Of a DNA stretch of 64,000 nucleotides, positions 46,850 to 59,280 are shown piece by piece. Source of the stretch: Gerris lacustris. Lineage: Eukaryota; Arthropoda; Insecta; Hemiptera; Gerridae. Within the stretch, counting starts at the first letter, position 1, and each line of letters opens with the position of its first letter. Both the position numbers and the translations under genes were made by a program. The DNA is taken from positions 16,965,344-17,029,343 of the forward strand of contig OX578281.1 in NCBI GenBank assembly GCA_951217055.1, written 5' to 3'. The notes under the pieces are model-generated. The model did no database searches. It worked only from the letters and a program-made list of their open reading frames with translations, and was not told where the DNA came from.

Positions 46850-49800
46850 ATTTCCATTATAATTTTCTGTAAAAGGACTCCATACAAAAAGGACCTTTGC
46901 ATCGATTTTTCTAAGAATGTGTGTTTATAAACCTTATGTAATGTAAAAGAATACTTGAAGGATAAAAAAACTGTGTTAAGTACTTTTGCGTATGTTTAAG
47001 TAGGATCTGCGAATGAGATCGGGCATCATTATTGTTGCTTTCATTGTTGGGCATCATTAACTTAAGTTGTTATCTCAAGCGGCTCCATGTTTCTTTTTTT
47101 ATAAATTCCCCCCTTCCCTGAACAAATTAAGACGCTGCTAAAATGAAGAGGAAGAAATCACGTTTCTGCCTAACAATTTTTTTTCGAGTGACATCATTAC
47201 AGCCGACTTAAGTGTGTCGGGAAAATCCGATAAAAATGACTTCTCGGCTCTTTTTAAGTATGGTTGACTCATGGTATAAAAACTTTTTTTAAAAAAGTCG
47301 TTTTGGAAAAAAAAATAACCAAGCAAAGTTGTTACTTTTGTCAATATACAGAAATGTTCTTAACTTTAAGTATACTTTTGATTAAAATCTTACTTTATTA
47401 GGAGTAAAGCATTTTTTATGGGTTACATAATTATGTTTTAGATAACCTAAATTTTGAATTTAAATCCGCTTGTTGTAAGATGTAGAGCTTGAGTGGTTTA
47501 CTCTTTATAAGGTCTGCTAAGTTCAAAAATTTGGTTAGGCGTTTAATTGGTAAATGTCGCAATACGACTGTACGTGCAAAGGGATTCAAATTTTACTACC
47601 ATTAAATCCTTTCGAAACGCCTACATCCTATGCAATATGTTTGTTTTGCAAACTTGAGCCTGGCTGCAGCTTTACGCTTGATCGCAACAACTATTCCTCG
47701 GGCTAAGGTTGATTAAAATGACGACGAAGCGTTAAAAATAAAAACCTAAAATAACCGAGGGGGAAAAATGAAAATGAATCGTAAAAGTGAAGATTTTTGA
47801 TATCGCTTTTATAAACGTTGGAAGAAGACTTTTGCCTGTTGAAAAGTTGCGTGCGATTTTACCTTTTCGCACAAGAACAAAAGATTGTTTGAGAGAAATT
47901 CCCTTCTCTCTTGGTATTTTTGAAGGGGCTCCCAAAAAATACTTTCTTGAAAAGGGGTCGTATTTCCATCTTTACCTTTCTTACTTTGACTCTGCTGATT
48001 ATTCATAGGCTTCCTCATCCTCGCAGTAAAACCTTTAGCTCCGCCTTGTCTTCTGTTTTCCCTCCTGTTTTTTTTTAATAAATTCAAATGAACAATTGTG
48101 TGGAAGGGAAATACGAGTTATCCTAACCCTCTGTTAGAGAGAGGGATGCAAGCTATTTCAATGTTCGGTTGCAGTTATTTCAAGTGCAGCACCGTATTGT
48201 CGGTTAGAAGTTTAGTTCTTATTTCTTCTCCTTGCTTCAAACCCTTTTATTATATTAAACCGCAAGCACGTGATTTATAGCGGTTCGAAAGGGGTTATTT
48301 TTTGATTGTCGATGGTTTTGCCCAAGTCACCCTTTTCACAGGGTACTTAGCGGCCACGTGACTCAGCTAAATGACTCATAAGCTGCGGCGTGTGAAAACG
48401 TTTCCAAACACCCGCCGGCTCGCTCCCTATTCTCTCTTGGTTTTTCTTATTTCTCCCACCCCAACCCTGACCATATTTTACCGTTCCCTAAAGGAAGATG
48501 TCTCGAAGAAATTAAACTAAGGGAAAAAGCTTATTGAAAATTTCCTTTTCTCGGTGGCGTTTTTAGTCACACCTGCTCCCTACTGTCTTCCCTTCTTCCT
48601 TCCCTTATCTCGTTTCCAATAAAGCTTAAAACGTCCAATTTATTTTCATTAATCCCTGCGACAAAACTTTTATTGATTTTCTCCGGTTTCCTCGGCCGAA
48701 TTGCCTCTCAGCTTCCTCTTTATTAAAGAAATCTAGATAGAAATGAATATCACCCATTAAAACTCCCTTCTCTCCCTAATTGTTCTCCAAGCACATTAAT
48801 TGTTATAATAAGTTATCCCTTGGTTTTCGTCTCTCTCCCTTTTAATAAAGAATTATAGAAGAGGAGCTTTTTATACAGGATATTTTATCAGTTTAAAATC
48901 TAATATAAATTCGTCCTCCGTGTCCCTTTTATTTTAATATCTTCTCTGTGTCACTAGTACAAATAATTTTATATTTTCCTCGATAATTCTTTCTCCTTTC
49001 TGCAATATTCTTTTAGACGGAACAACTAGATAATTTAAACTTAGTTTTCTGTTAAATCAACACTTTTTACTTTTTGTTCTTCCAAAGTTAAATATTGCCA
49101 AACTTAAGATATTTTTTGCTCTACCTCTTCTTTTCTTTTTTTCTTGTTCCAATGCTTTTAGATTAATTATTTTTTTTAGTTAATGAGCCCAAAGAACACA
49201 TTATTAAATTTGTCGTACATCTCAATTATTATTTATTGTTGCAATAATTAACAAAATGTAAATTTTGATTTTTAATTAACAAGGTTAAATTTAATTTATT
49301 AAACTGCCTACACAATATAGGTAGTTGATATTAAAATAATATAGACACTCTATCGGGTACTTCCAGATGAGGTTCATCAATATGTGAAATTTTTTAAAAT
49401 AATAAGTGAAGCATTATTACCACCCAAAAAGGAACTGAAACCTATATACCCGTCATGTTTTAAATGTTGTTTTTTCAGTTGGAAATTATGGTGAATTCCA
49501 GAACCTATTTATTTCAAATTTATGAATAATATTGATTCGATTTCTCTTAGTCAAGTGTGTTCTGTCATTTTGTTAAACAACGACTCTTGTGTGATGAAAT
49601 CTGATGACATTAAAAAGGCTGTTTCTTGGGAAAGGGTTTCGCATATGATTGATATTTTCCCTCTCACTGTTGATTGTAAGAATTTTACCACGATTACTTC
49701 TCTGTGTATTGGAGTTTGTAAAGAGAGGGAGGAAATAAGGAAACGTTCAATTCTCTTGTGTTGAAAGGTTTGTTGCGGATATGGTTCCAAAAGAAAGGGG

Positions 49801-51540
49801 TACCCCGGATTATTGGATTGTCTTGAATCTTCAGGCTCCTTACTAAAACTGTGGAAGAAATGCGTCGGTTTTTTTTTTTGAATTTTCTTCCTTTTGTTTT
49901 TTGAAGTGTAGGTTTCTTCACACACGTTTTCTAGAAACCGTGTTGTTTTTCATCTTGGCGCGCTCGGATTCGGATTATAAACAGTGGGGGTTTTTGAATC
50001 GGCGGGCGTCGTCTATATGAGAACGGGGTAAGATTGTTGAAAGCGCAACATGTAAATCGATCCGGTGGGTAGGTTATAGCGAGGTTATACCCTACCTTCC
50101 TAGTGTACTAGCGAGTCTAAGCAGTGCCGCCAACCTCCCACCACTCGACTCTAGTCCTTCCGCTACACGGACTGACATTTCCTTTCAACACATGTTCCAC
50201 CCTCCGCCCGCATGTCGTCGCCCAGGACTTGTTGTAAGCTGTCACCACTTTTCACCACCTCCTTCAGTACAGAACCTATTCTGCATTTTCATCCCACCCC
50301 CTTCGACTCCGAATAACAAGTTCTTGTATTACATTATTTGAGGCATAATATTACACCCCATATGTTTCGTGTGAATTCCTCGCACATTCCGGGATAAAAT
50401 AAGGTGAACTCCTTAGGAAATCTCAAGAATTTATCGAAGAATTCCTCAATAGATATAAACTCTCCTTAAAGCCTTCCCGTCTTGCTTTAAATTGAAACAG
50501 GATCATTCAATAATTTGACAGAGGCAATAAAATTCCTTCAGATTTGTTTAGAATTTAAACACTACATATTATTTAAAATATCCTACATTATTATATTTTT
50601 AGTTGGTATAATAAATATTTTTCTACACTATTATATGTCATTGCGGTATTGTAGTATGTGCAGTGATAAAAAAAAATATTTCCACCATCATCATCATATT
50701 AGCATATTTAAAAAATAAATAAAAAAAAAAATGAATTTCATCTATTCTTTCACTTTCATTTCATCTATTCATAAATTCTCTCATTGTTTTTCATCTTTGA
50801 GCAGGTGATAAAAAAAGTTTATAATTTTCTTCTTCATGAAAAAGATTAATCATCGATGTGGCAAAATTTTAATCCATAATATTACACATTTTGTTGGTTC
50901 ACTTATCACCAAGTATAATAATCCTATGTGGAATTTGACCTGTAAAAGTCACATATAACTTCTACTTTACAATTATTCGATTTACTTTACGTGACAACCA
51001 ACGAAGAAATAATTGAATTGCGAAATAACGCACCTAATGAAGTGCATGAATTACAGCTTATAGAAATGTAACTCGGGTTCTATAGCCGTGTGTTTGTAAT
51101 GTCCGTAATGGGTTCGACTACTATTACTCATTTCTTTGTCTATTTATCTCCTAATTGATTGACTATTTTGGTCACACTGGGCTAAAGAATCGACGTTACT
51201 TAATAATAATGTGTCTTATGTATCAGCTTTCTTACAATTTTGATTTGTTGGACTTTAAAAATACATATGTATACATAAATTGAAACACGCCTTATAAAAA
51301 GGATAGCCATAGTTTAATACCGCGGTTGGACATTGTTGTTGACAAGGAAGGGATTCGTCGTTAACCCATACTACTTCGCAAAAACATTTCGCCACAAATC
51401 TTAAGTAACTCTAAGATTAGGGAAATCAGTGACCTGGACTCTTCCTTGGTGTACACATACTTCTTTAAAATAGATCTTATTTAGGTATGTATTTTCTGTG
51501 AAGGGATACTGATTACTAAATCTTATTAACGCCACACTTT
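46850..51540. other. Mixed non-coding stretch with GC-richer block
   Basis: 47640-48760 and 49950-50300 are GC-balanced and pyrimidine-biased, with no repeat family from elsewhere in the window. Frames of 60-124 codons exist on both strands, but none shows a domain and several overlap antisense. 48760-49500 and 50330-51300 are AT-rich. No RNA gene or element ends are seen. Confidence 0.3.
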
Positions 51541-52040
51541 TAGGTTTCTGTACGAAGTAAAAAAAAAACCTTATATAACGGTTCTGTCTGTCTGTCCGTT
51601 GGCTTGTTTCAATTCATAAACTACTATAATAGCTAGGCACATGTAATTCGGTACACAGGTGCATCTCGGCATTTGAGGCAATTGTGCACTTTTTGGAGTT
51701 TTCACACTTAATATTTTCAAGATGGCTGCCAATATGGCGGGTGACTAAAGAAAAGTTTTTAGTCGCCATGACATGATGTACATCACTTTAAAGGTCTAGA
51801 CGTGTAGAAAAAGAATATGCAACTATTAAAATTTTACACTTAATACTTCCAAGATGGCGGCCAATGTAGCGGGTGACTAAAGAAAAGTTTTTAGGTCGCC
51901 ATGACATGATATACATCAATTTAAAAGTCTTGAAGGGTAGAAAATGAATATCCAACTATTAAAATTTTAACTTAATCGTACAGAAACCGGCCATTATCGC
52001 CTCACATACTTACGTGAAGCGCGCCTTACTTGTTTATTTT
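51541..52040 (+). mobile_element. Word-capped repeat, family C3, complete
   Basis: Opens with GGTTTCTGTACG (51543-51554), followed by AAAACCTTATA as partial hairpin partner. Closes with the exact reverse complement CGTACAGAAACC (51977-51988), then a tail CACATACTTACGTGAAGCGC and a short T-rich end. Body: TGTCTGTCTGTCCGTTGGC and a duplicated block CAAGATGGC.GCCAATAT/GTAGCGGGTGACT AAAGAAAAGTTTTTAG at about 51718 and 51850. No coding capacity. Confidence 0.7.
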
Positions 52041-53020
52041 ACATAACTTTATTTTGAATTAACAACGCGTTAGCCAGCGAGCACGACTCAGTTTTTCGGA
52101 ACTAAAATTAGGCTCTAATTTGGACCCATTTTTTAGTAACCCCGAGGAAGAGAATTCCCAGCCAATTCACACACTTAAGTACCACCGAAGCGTGAATGGT
52201 GCGATCAATAGTGTGCCATGTAAATCAGATTATCAAGGCGTGGAATCGGACCCTGTTCCGCCCCCGATTCATAGGCAGCTGAGCAGACGGGACAAGTGAC
52301 TTTAGCACCATGGATACACTGGATCCCTTAACTTCAAGTTCCTAGATATTTTCTCAATTTATATGTTGATTCACATTTCATTGTTGAATCTGAAACTGAC
52401 ATCGAGTGTAGTTAATAAAAATATGATTCAAAAGAACATTGCATTTCGTCTAACCATTCAAGTATCGTAAAACAAATAATTTATTTGAAACTATTAGCGA
52501 GCAATAAATGGTTCTACAGAGACTGTGAAGGTTTGAGTAAATTGAAGTCAGTCCTTAATAATTATTTAAGTTATTAATATATGCAAGTGTAATAGAAAGG
52601 GAGATGTCGTGGAAAGGCTGGCTTGGAAAGCCTGATGGTGAAGCCTGAATACTGTGAAGCAGGCCGAGGTGACTGAAGCCCAGGCAAGGGCCTCTGTCTC
52701 CCGTATTATACAAACAGCCCCCTCGCTGTATATTAATGAACCCCCCGTCCTTTCAGAAATGGTACATTCAACACTTCTGCTAAGAGAGGAGCAACACTGA
52801 ACCGAGATATAGTATTTCAATAATGCGATATTGTGACTCGAATCCAAAGTATTTCTAGGTCCTTTTCTCTTTCCAACAATACCTGGGCAGCATTAAAAGT
52901 TAACCTGAGGACATAATGCACCACTCTTATTTATACTTTTATTTAAGATAGTATAATATTATATTATGTTGCCATTATATTTTACATCATCCAAATAAAA
53001 ATGTTAATACTATAGTAACT
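52041..53020. other. Non-coding stretch
   Basis: 52060-52330 and 52590-52880 are GC-balanced. A 93-codon minus frame (52566-52847) has no recognised domain. No mobile-element termini. Confidence 0.35.
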
Positions 53021-53024
53021 AACT

Positions 53025-53330
53025 GTGATATTTGTTGATGTGTTAGCATACACACTGTTATGTTTGTATACACAACTGTGATATTTGTTGATGTGTTACC
53101 ATACACACTGTTATGTTTGTATAAACAACTGTGATGTTTGTTGATGTGTTAGCATACACACTGTTATGTTTGTATACACAATTGTGATGTTTGTTGATTT
53201 GTTGATGTGTTAGCATACACACTTTTATGTTTGTATACACAACTGTGATATTTGTTGATGTGTTAGCATACACACTGTTATGTTTGTATAAACAACTGTG
53301 ATGTTTGTTGATTTGTTGATGTGTTAGCTT
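53025..53330 (+). repeat. 53-bp tandem repeat, about 5.5 copies
   Basis: The unit AACTGTGATATTTGTTGATG, TGTTAGCATACACACTGTTA, TGTTTGTATACAC. Two copies have an extra TTTGTTGAT insertion. The repetitive minus-strand peptide (ANTSTNITVVYTN) is a by-product of the array. Confidence 0.9.
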
Positions 53331-53586
53331 GTCAGCTGCTAAATTTACATGTTTTAATTGTGATTTTCAGATGTCTAACTATCTATATTTTTTTGTTTCA
53401 GGTGAGTTTTTGCTTTGGCTTGTGTAATTTTACTATGGATGACGTAAGGTGCTAAAAATGTTTATTAATTATTTTTGTTTGGATACATTATGATTTGTGT
53501 TTGGCAATAATAAACAAAATAATAATAATAATAATAATGGTTGTCTATAAAAAAATAAGGACAATCTTTAGGATGTAAGCCTTTTT

Positions 53587-54315
53587 AGGGTTTCATTGGT
53601 AAAACCAGAAAAAATCATTATAGTTTCGTTCCTGTGACAGTCTATCACTCTGTATGGTTCCAATAACTTTTGAATAAAAAAAATTAAAAACATGAAACTT
53701 TGCAGTGATAAAGATCGTTATGACGCGCACACCAAAAAAATTTAGCGGACTCAAAATTATCAGCTGTTCAAATCCAAAATGGCGGATAATTCATCTCACG
53801 GGGAAAAAAATATTTTTTAAAATTTTGATTGGGGTATCAAATAAAAGCTACTAATTACTAGATTACAAATACATATAAACATTTTAAAAATTCTATTTTA
53901 TTGTATTTATTGGTCGAAATATAGTAGAAACAAAAATGCCCCCCAACTACCCTATATTGGATATTCCTAAAATTTTGAAATAATTCACGTCAATTCCTTA
54001 TGGTAGGCTGATGAAAATTTCTGGGAAAAAAAATTTAATTTACCTTTTCTATTATTACCGATACAAAACATTGTTTAAAAAAATTGTGGAAATTGTTTAA
54101 TTTTCTGCTCTTACTAGAAATGTGCAAAATGTGCAATCTGCTGGGTCATAGAATAAATAAGAATAGCAATTTAATCTGATTTACTGGGAATCCAATATGG
54201 CGGATAATGTGTCACGCAATTTTTTTTTTAATTTTGAGTGGCGTGTCAAATGAAACCTATGAAGAGTATATTACAAAAATATTAAGCTAATAATTTCTCA
54301 GATGTTTAATTTTCC

Positions 54316-54316
<1 letters not shown>
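53587..54316 (+). mobile_element. Family C-like element, 3'-truncated at poly-T
   Basis: Opens AGGGTTTCATTGGTAAAACC, the family C hairpin style with another word. The body has two related blocks (AATGGCGGATAATTCATC near 53779 and ATATGGCGGATAATGTGTC near 54195) and GGGGTATCAAATAAAAGCT, like C1. The expected closing word CCAATGAAACCCT is missing; the similarity ends before the 51-T run. Confidence 0.5.

Positions 54317-54367
<51 letters not shown>
54317..54367. repeat. Poly-T run (51 T)
   Basis: Fifty-one consecutive T. It may be the poly-A tail of a minus-strand retrotransposed copy or simple expansion. Length is likely uncertain in assembly. Confidence 0.9.
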
Positions 54368-54368
<1 letters not shown>

Positions 54369-54939
54369 TCAAAAATCATCAACATTTTACGTGTCCCCCT
54401 TCCCTTATTGTAACTAATTTCAATGTCCACAATACCAACGAAACCTTTTTTACGTGAGACTTCTCGCACAACTGTTTTATATTGTTTAAGGTGATTTTTT
54501 TGTTTTTAGAGTTGGAGTGATACCTTCGTTTTAATGCAATATTTTCGTTAAGTTTTCTGGAGTTAACTATTTTAGTGGTCACCTCTTTTGGTTTAGTCTT
54601 GTGGATATTACTCGTTTTTTAATCAATGATTTGAAGATTGGAGGTTTTGGTTTAGTGTTTTTGGGGATAACTAAATTGCTTCGGGTTATATTAAAAATCA
54701 CTGGTTTTTATTCAGCGACGTCCAAAATCTAGCCAATATTAAAGGTGATCCTTTGTTTAATAACTTACTAACATGTTAAAATAAGACTTTTTAAAAAAAA
54801 AAAACACACATTAAAATTTTGTTTTAAATTGCTTTGAATACTTGTTAATGTTAGTTTTTCATATTCGATTAGATTAGCTTTATGGTCTCATGTTAATTTT
54901 ACAAACAATACCAAGATAAAGTTTTAGAACATAATGGAC

Positions 54940-55455
54940 TATTATCTACGATTGATACGAAATATAAACATTATATCTCTGTTTAGATGCATAGAAAGTG
55001 ATTCTTTTCGTAGCTGTATTCACTGCGCATGAGCGTTCATAATGAGGTGAAGAATTCCTCTTTTTTTCCGCTCTAGGTCGGGAAAAGAGGAATTCTACTC
55101 CTTAACGCACGATTAGCGTTTTTTTATTACATTCTAATTTGCTATTTGTTTAATTAAAGTAACTGTTTATATCGAGTTTTTAGAGAAACAATGAGTGATT
55201 TAAGTGATTATGAAGAAAATTAGGAGAATTATACGCCTTCCGAAATAATTAATTCGCCACAAAATACAACTAATGAATTTATATCATCTTAATCAAAAGA
55301 GAAATACGTACTTACATATAGGAAGTTTAATAAATATTTTTTTCTGCTTTGCTTTGTTCGTTTGGCTTTACTACCCTCGCTGTCGCTCGGGTGCAAACTC
55401 CACACTCGCATTGCAAATGCTACTTTCCGCACTAGACGCGTAATGGACTATTACA
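54940..55455 (+). mobile_element. Element D, copy 2
   Basis: Inverse copy of 19755-20290. Bounded by AATGGACTATTA on the left (about 54934-54945) and again on the right (about 55443-55454), a possible 12-bp target duplication. Contains the hairpin AGAATTCCTC...AAAAGAGGAATTCT and the words CGCTGTCGCTCGGGTGCAAA near the right end. Carries the peptide remnant at 55191. Confidence 0.65.
55191..55345 (+). pseudogene. Possible Crypton-type N-terminal remnant, copy 2
   Basis: From the Met at 55191 the frame reads MSDLSDYEEN, stop, ENYTPSEIINSPQNTTNEF, stop, SKEKYVLTYRKF. Two in-frame stops break it, but the frame is kept throughout and the peptide agrees with copy 1. Acidic serine-rich starts followed by SKEKY..TYRKF fit the N-terminus of Crypton-like tyrosine recombinases as I remember them. 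No recombinase catalytic residues are present. Confidence 0.4.
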
Positions 55456-55526
55456 GCATTTGAAAACCACCAATGGCTAATGCAAAGTGCCTTTTCAAAA
55501 CTCATTTGTGGGACCAATATTATATT

Positions 55527-55562
55527 AGAAAGTGAGTCTGAGTTGTCTTGGATTTTTGTGTT
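55527..55562 (+). repeat. Family A tail fragment
   Basis: GAAAGTGAGTCTGAGTTGTC followed by TTGGATTTTT corresponds to the closing word and tail of family A (18348-18385), without the rest of the element. Confidence 0.45.
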
Positions 55563-57280
55563 TGGTTTTATAAAAAATAGTGATCTTTATGTAGTCGATA
55601 AAGATAGTAACTAAAAGTTATTGATTTTTACTTATATTGAGTATATATATTGAATATATATTGTATATATTTATATATATATGTCTACTTTTCCTGTCTT
55701 AAACTATGAAGATTAGTTGTTATTTCGAACTATAATACGTCAGCAATTATGATTCATCAGACTCAGCAGAACCTTTAAAGGATATTAATTTATTGTTATT
55801 TGTAAAGTTCTCAGATAAATGGAGGTACAACATTCCGAGAAATCTCTATTTGAAATATGAAACTCGCTAAACCGTACCAATCCTCTTATGAAATGGATTA
55901 TCTAAATAATTCCTGGTAATTCGATGTTTCAGTTGTGTAGACGTCTGCTTAAATGCAACTAATTTGATGAAACGGATTACTCCTCGTTTTGGAATGATCT
56001 TATCGTGTAATTAGTGCTGTGATATTGTTCTGCAACTATTACCGTTATCACTCAAGAGAATGAGACTAGTTGCTTAGTTTGTCTCTTAAATTTTCTATTA
56101 TTAGTTAAGTTCTATTGTAGTTTTAATGTTGGTTAGGATCAATTTATTTTCTTAGTTTGAAACTGTCCTCCATAAGATCAGTATTTTAATAAATTTCTTT
56201 TATAGATTACAATATTATTAGCAGTGTATTGTAAGAATTATAAGTTCTGACAAAATTACGTTTTCTATATAAAACTAATTAAATCGTTTTAGAGGATCCG
56301 AATTGTTGTAACACTTAAGTGGTTTTTTCTATAATCAAGAAAAAAGTGGGTTTGATTCCTCAATAGTTTTGAAGTCTTCCCACTCTACCAAATTGATTTT
56401 GTGGTTAATGAACCTTGTTAATAGCATTAATTATAAAAAGGATTCTAGGAATATAAAGTGTAGAAATGCCTATTGCCTTCAGGATTATATGTATAATACA
56501 TTCAGAAAAATGCGTAAAGAATGGAAAGTAAGTTTTTTTAGGAAAAGGCTAGCTCAGATCCCAGCTACTGAAAGTTACTTTTAGTTCTTTGATTTTCACT
56601 GAATTAATAAAATGAATGGCTTAAACCATAAAATATGTGTAAAAACAACAGTAGTAAAACGAAGGAGTTTACATAAAGGATAGAAAAAGTAGAGAGCTTG
56701 AAAAAAAAAATTGCCCTCAAACTAGTATAAAATAGCAAGGGAAAAAGATAAACATTGGGTGACGTGGGGGGTAGGAGAGAATGTTACAAAAAAGCTCGAA
56801 GTTTGGTGTTGAAAAAGTCTTGCGGAAAAGAGCTTAGGAGTTTTTGGTCAACCGAGAGAAGGGATGCTTTCAACTTAATACGTTTCTCTCTATCCAGACT
56901 TGAAAAAACCTTCTAACCTCGAGGAAAAACCATCCGACGAACCTCCGGTGTGACAAAACTTGGCAGCTGAGGAACCAAGTAGGAGCTTCAAGTTAACACT
57001 TTAGATGCTTCAGAGAGAGATAGGATGCTTGGTGACTTGTAACAGAAGAGAGAAAAAAACCAATTCAATATCTCCAGAGAAATGTGTCAGAGAAGCTTGA
57101 GGCAGAGTTGGGAATAAGTGAGGCGAAATACTTGAGGCATTCCTAGCCTTGCAATACACTCTCGTAGTCCTCGTCTTATTCTCATCAACCTCTAAAGCGT
57201 TTAAACATTCAAACATTATCCTCCTCAGTCAATCTATTTTTATTAGGACTGCCAGACCCAAAAATATATAGTAGCTATTT

Positions 57281-57391
57281 ACGTACCAAGAGCAGTAAGG
57301 GCGTTATTACAGGCCGAGGGCGAAGTTTGTTAGCACGAGTGCGTTTAACTCCCGAGGCCTGTCATGTCGCTTACTGCTTGTGGTGCGTACA
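57281..57391. repeat. Short foldback, GCAGTAAG words
   Basis: ACGTACCAAGAGCAGTAAGG on the left pairs with the right end CTTACTGCTTGTGGTGCGTA, and ACAGGCC pairs with GGCCTGT further in. The centre holds CGAAGTTTGTTAGCACGAG. It lies beside a GC-rich patch (57540-57700, including GCGGCCCGGCC). Confidence 0.5.
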
Positions 57392-57765
57392 CTATTTTAT
57401 CACCCACCACATGTAAACTAATTTCTAAACATGCAATCTATTTTGCCCTAATCTTCAAAACAATAAATGCATATTAAGGTTACATCAGTACCAAAACAAA
57501 CCGCAGTTATAAAAATATTGATTGTTACTAATTGAACAGCTGACGCTGAGAACTACTAGCGCCTCCTGCACGCCGCGGCCCGGCCAGGAAGCGGCCGCTT
57601 TTCGAACTACTAGTGGCCCTGTAAAGATAAAGCATGCATTTTTACAGGCCCCAGGGCTGTAAAATGGAACTTTACCGGCCGCTCAGGATAGGAATGTTTA
57701 CAAGTGGAGGGCGATAAATAAAATTTCACTTTGCGACTGGTACACAGGCAACGCATTGTAACACT

Positions 57766-57910
57766 AAAGGCCCCCATACACGATTAAACTTTTGCGCAAA
57801 CCTGATGTTGGGCAAATTTAGGCCATACACGTAAAACATCATGCTTGCGCAAACATCAAACAGCCCCATACACGGTCAAAATGTTTGCGCAAACATTTTA
57901 ACCGTGTATT
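57766..57910. repeat. Fragment of word-filled MITE, word TTTGCGCAAACA
   Basis: Three copies of a CCATACACG head (57774, about 57832, 57875), each followed by variants of TTTGCGCAAAC, a palindromic word. The head resembles the TTTACACG head of the MITEs at 2791 and 62861. There is no clean right terminus, so it is either incomplete or a different family. Confidence 0.45.
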
Positions 57911-58575
57911 TTTTTCTTAACTTAAATACTTTGTATTTCCGTGCATCCAACCTCTTTGATATTTTGGCTGCATAATTTCCTTGAAGAATAAGATAACGAC
58001 TAGCATTATTCTGAGAAACAAAATGATTTTACACTGCTTTTTTGAGCCTAGTTCAAAAGGAGGACCGTCTGTACTGCGATTTTCATTGAAACACCTGCAC
58101 CGCGACAAAGACAAGACACTTTAAAATGTGCAACTGTCTTCCTTCATCCGGTGACAATGACGGTCTAACAACACGCATCGGCATGTGGGTACTTCAACAA
58201 TCTCTTACACATGCTATGAAGTTTCACGTCCATTGTTTGTGCTAAGAAACACCATGTGCTATAAGAACCTGCGAAAGATCGGCTTGAAGTTGTGAAATAA
58301 CACAACATATATTCAAAAACATTGCAATTTCAGGTGTGGAAAGGACCAGTGTACGAATATCATTGATTGCATCGTTACTTAATGCAAGAGACATCACAAG
58401 ACCATAGATAGGTGGACTTACATCCGTACAATTATCCTTAAAGGGTTAAGAAGAATATATTCCAATAAAATTTGAAGGGGCTAATCACCTTTAATTTATA
58501 TTAACTCTGCCTATTAATGATTTTCAATTTCAGACCGTAATGACGCATTTATAATAGTTGTTTTAATTGATTTAG

Positions 58576-59280
58576 TGAAGCGAGCTTCCTACATTCAAGG
58601 AAATATGCTCCGTGTCTGTCTGTGTGTCTGAAACGTACGACGATAACTTGAGTAAAAGTTGACCGATTTTGATGAAATTTGGTGCAAATGTTCATTTTAC
58701 CAGTGCTCAGGACGAGTTCGTTGGACAACGTTGTCTGCTAAAGCGTTCGCGCACAACGTTCGTGTAAACGTGCGCTTCAAAATTCAAATTTGAATTTTTG
58801 GACGGGAAAAATGCTTACTTTATCTAATGGATGAGATGAATATTTTTTTCAAATAACATTTTGTAGTAAAACCAACAGCGACACCGCTATGAATTAATAA
58901 AGATCGTTAAAACTATTAAAGCGGACCTAAACGTTTAAAGTAGATATCTTACGTTCTAACGCATTTTAATAAAACTTCATACACCTCGTCTAATGTACAT
59001 TTGAAACATGCATGTAAAATTTCAACTTGACACAAGCAAACGTTTTTGCGTAGTGAAGTCACATATTTTATAATAATTGAAAAGGAGTTGTGGTTAGAGG
59101 AATAGTAAGAATGCAGGGTGGTTCCCATACTACTAGCCGCTGTACTACTATCATACACTTTTTCTATCAACTCATCATGATTCATGATTATCTATTTTTT
59201 TTAATATTCAATAGATGTGTACTAATATACGCTCGCTTCAATGATAGAGCCACGCGATGCCTAGTAATAACCTAGTTTTT
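58576..59280 (+). mobile_element. Word-capped repeat, family E, complete
   Basis: Opens with TGAAGCGAGC (58576-58585) and internal hairpin GAAGCGAGCTTC, then AGGAAATATGC. Closes with the exact reverse complement GCTCGCTTCA (59231-59240), a tail with hairpin CTAGTAATAACCTAG and a five-T run (59276-59280). Body: GTGTCTGTCTGTGTGTCTG and the LINE-like module GACCGATTTTGATGAAATTT (58661-58680). It is the shortest word of the set, so its termini are less certain than those of A, B and C. Confidence 0.6.

Noticed and set aside
53058..53273. Repetitive protein frame
   Set aside because: It is a by-product of the 53-bp tandem array, with no start context or domain.
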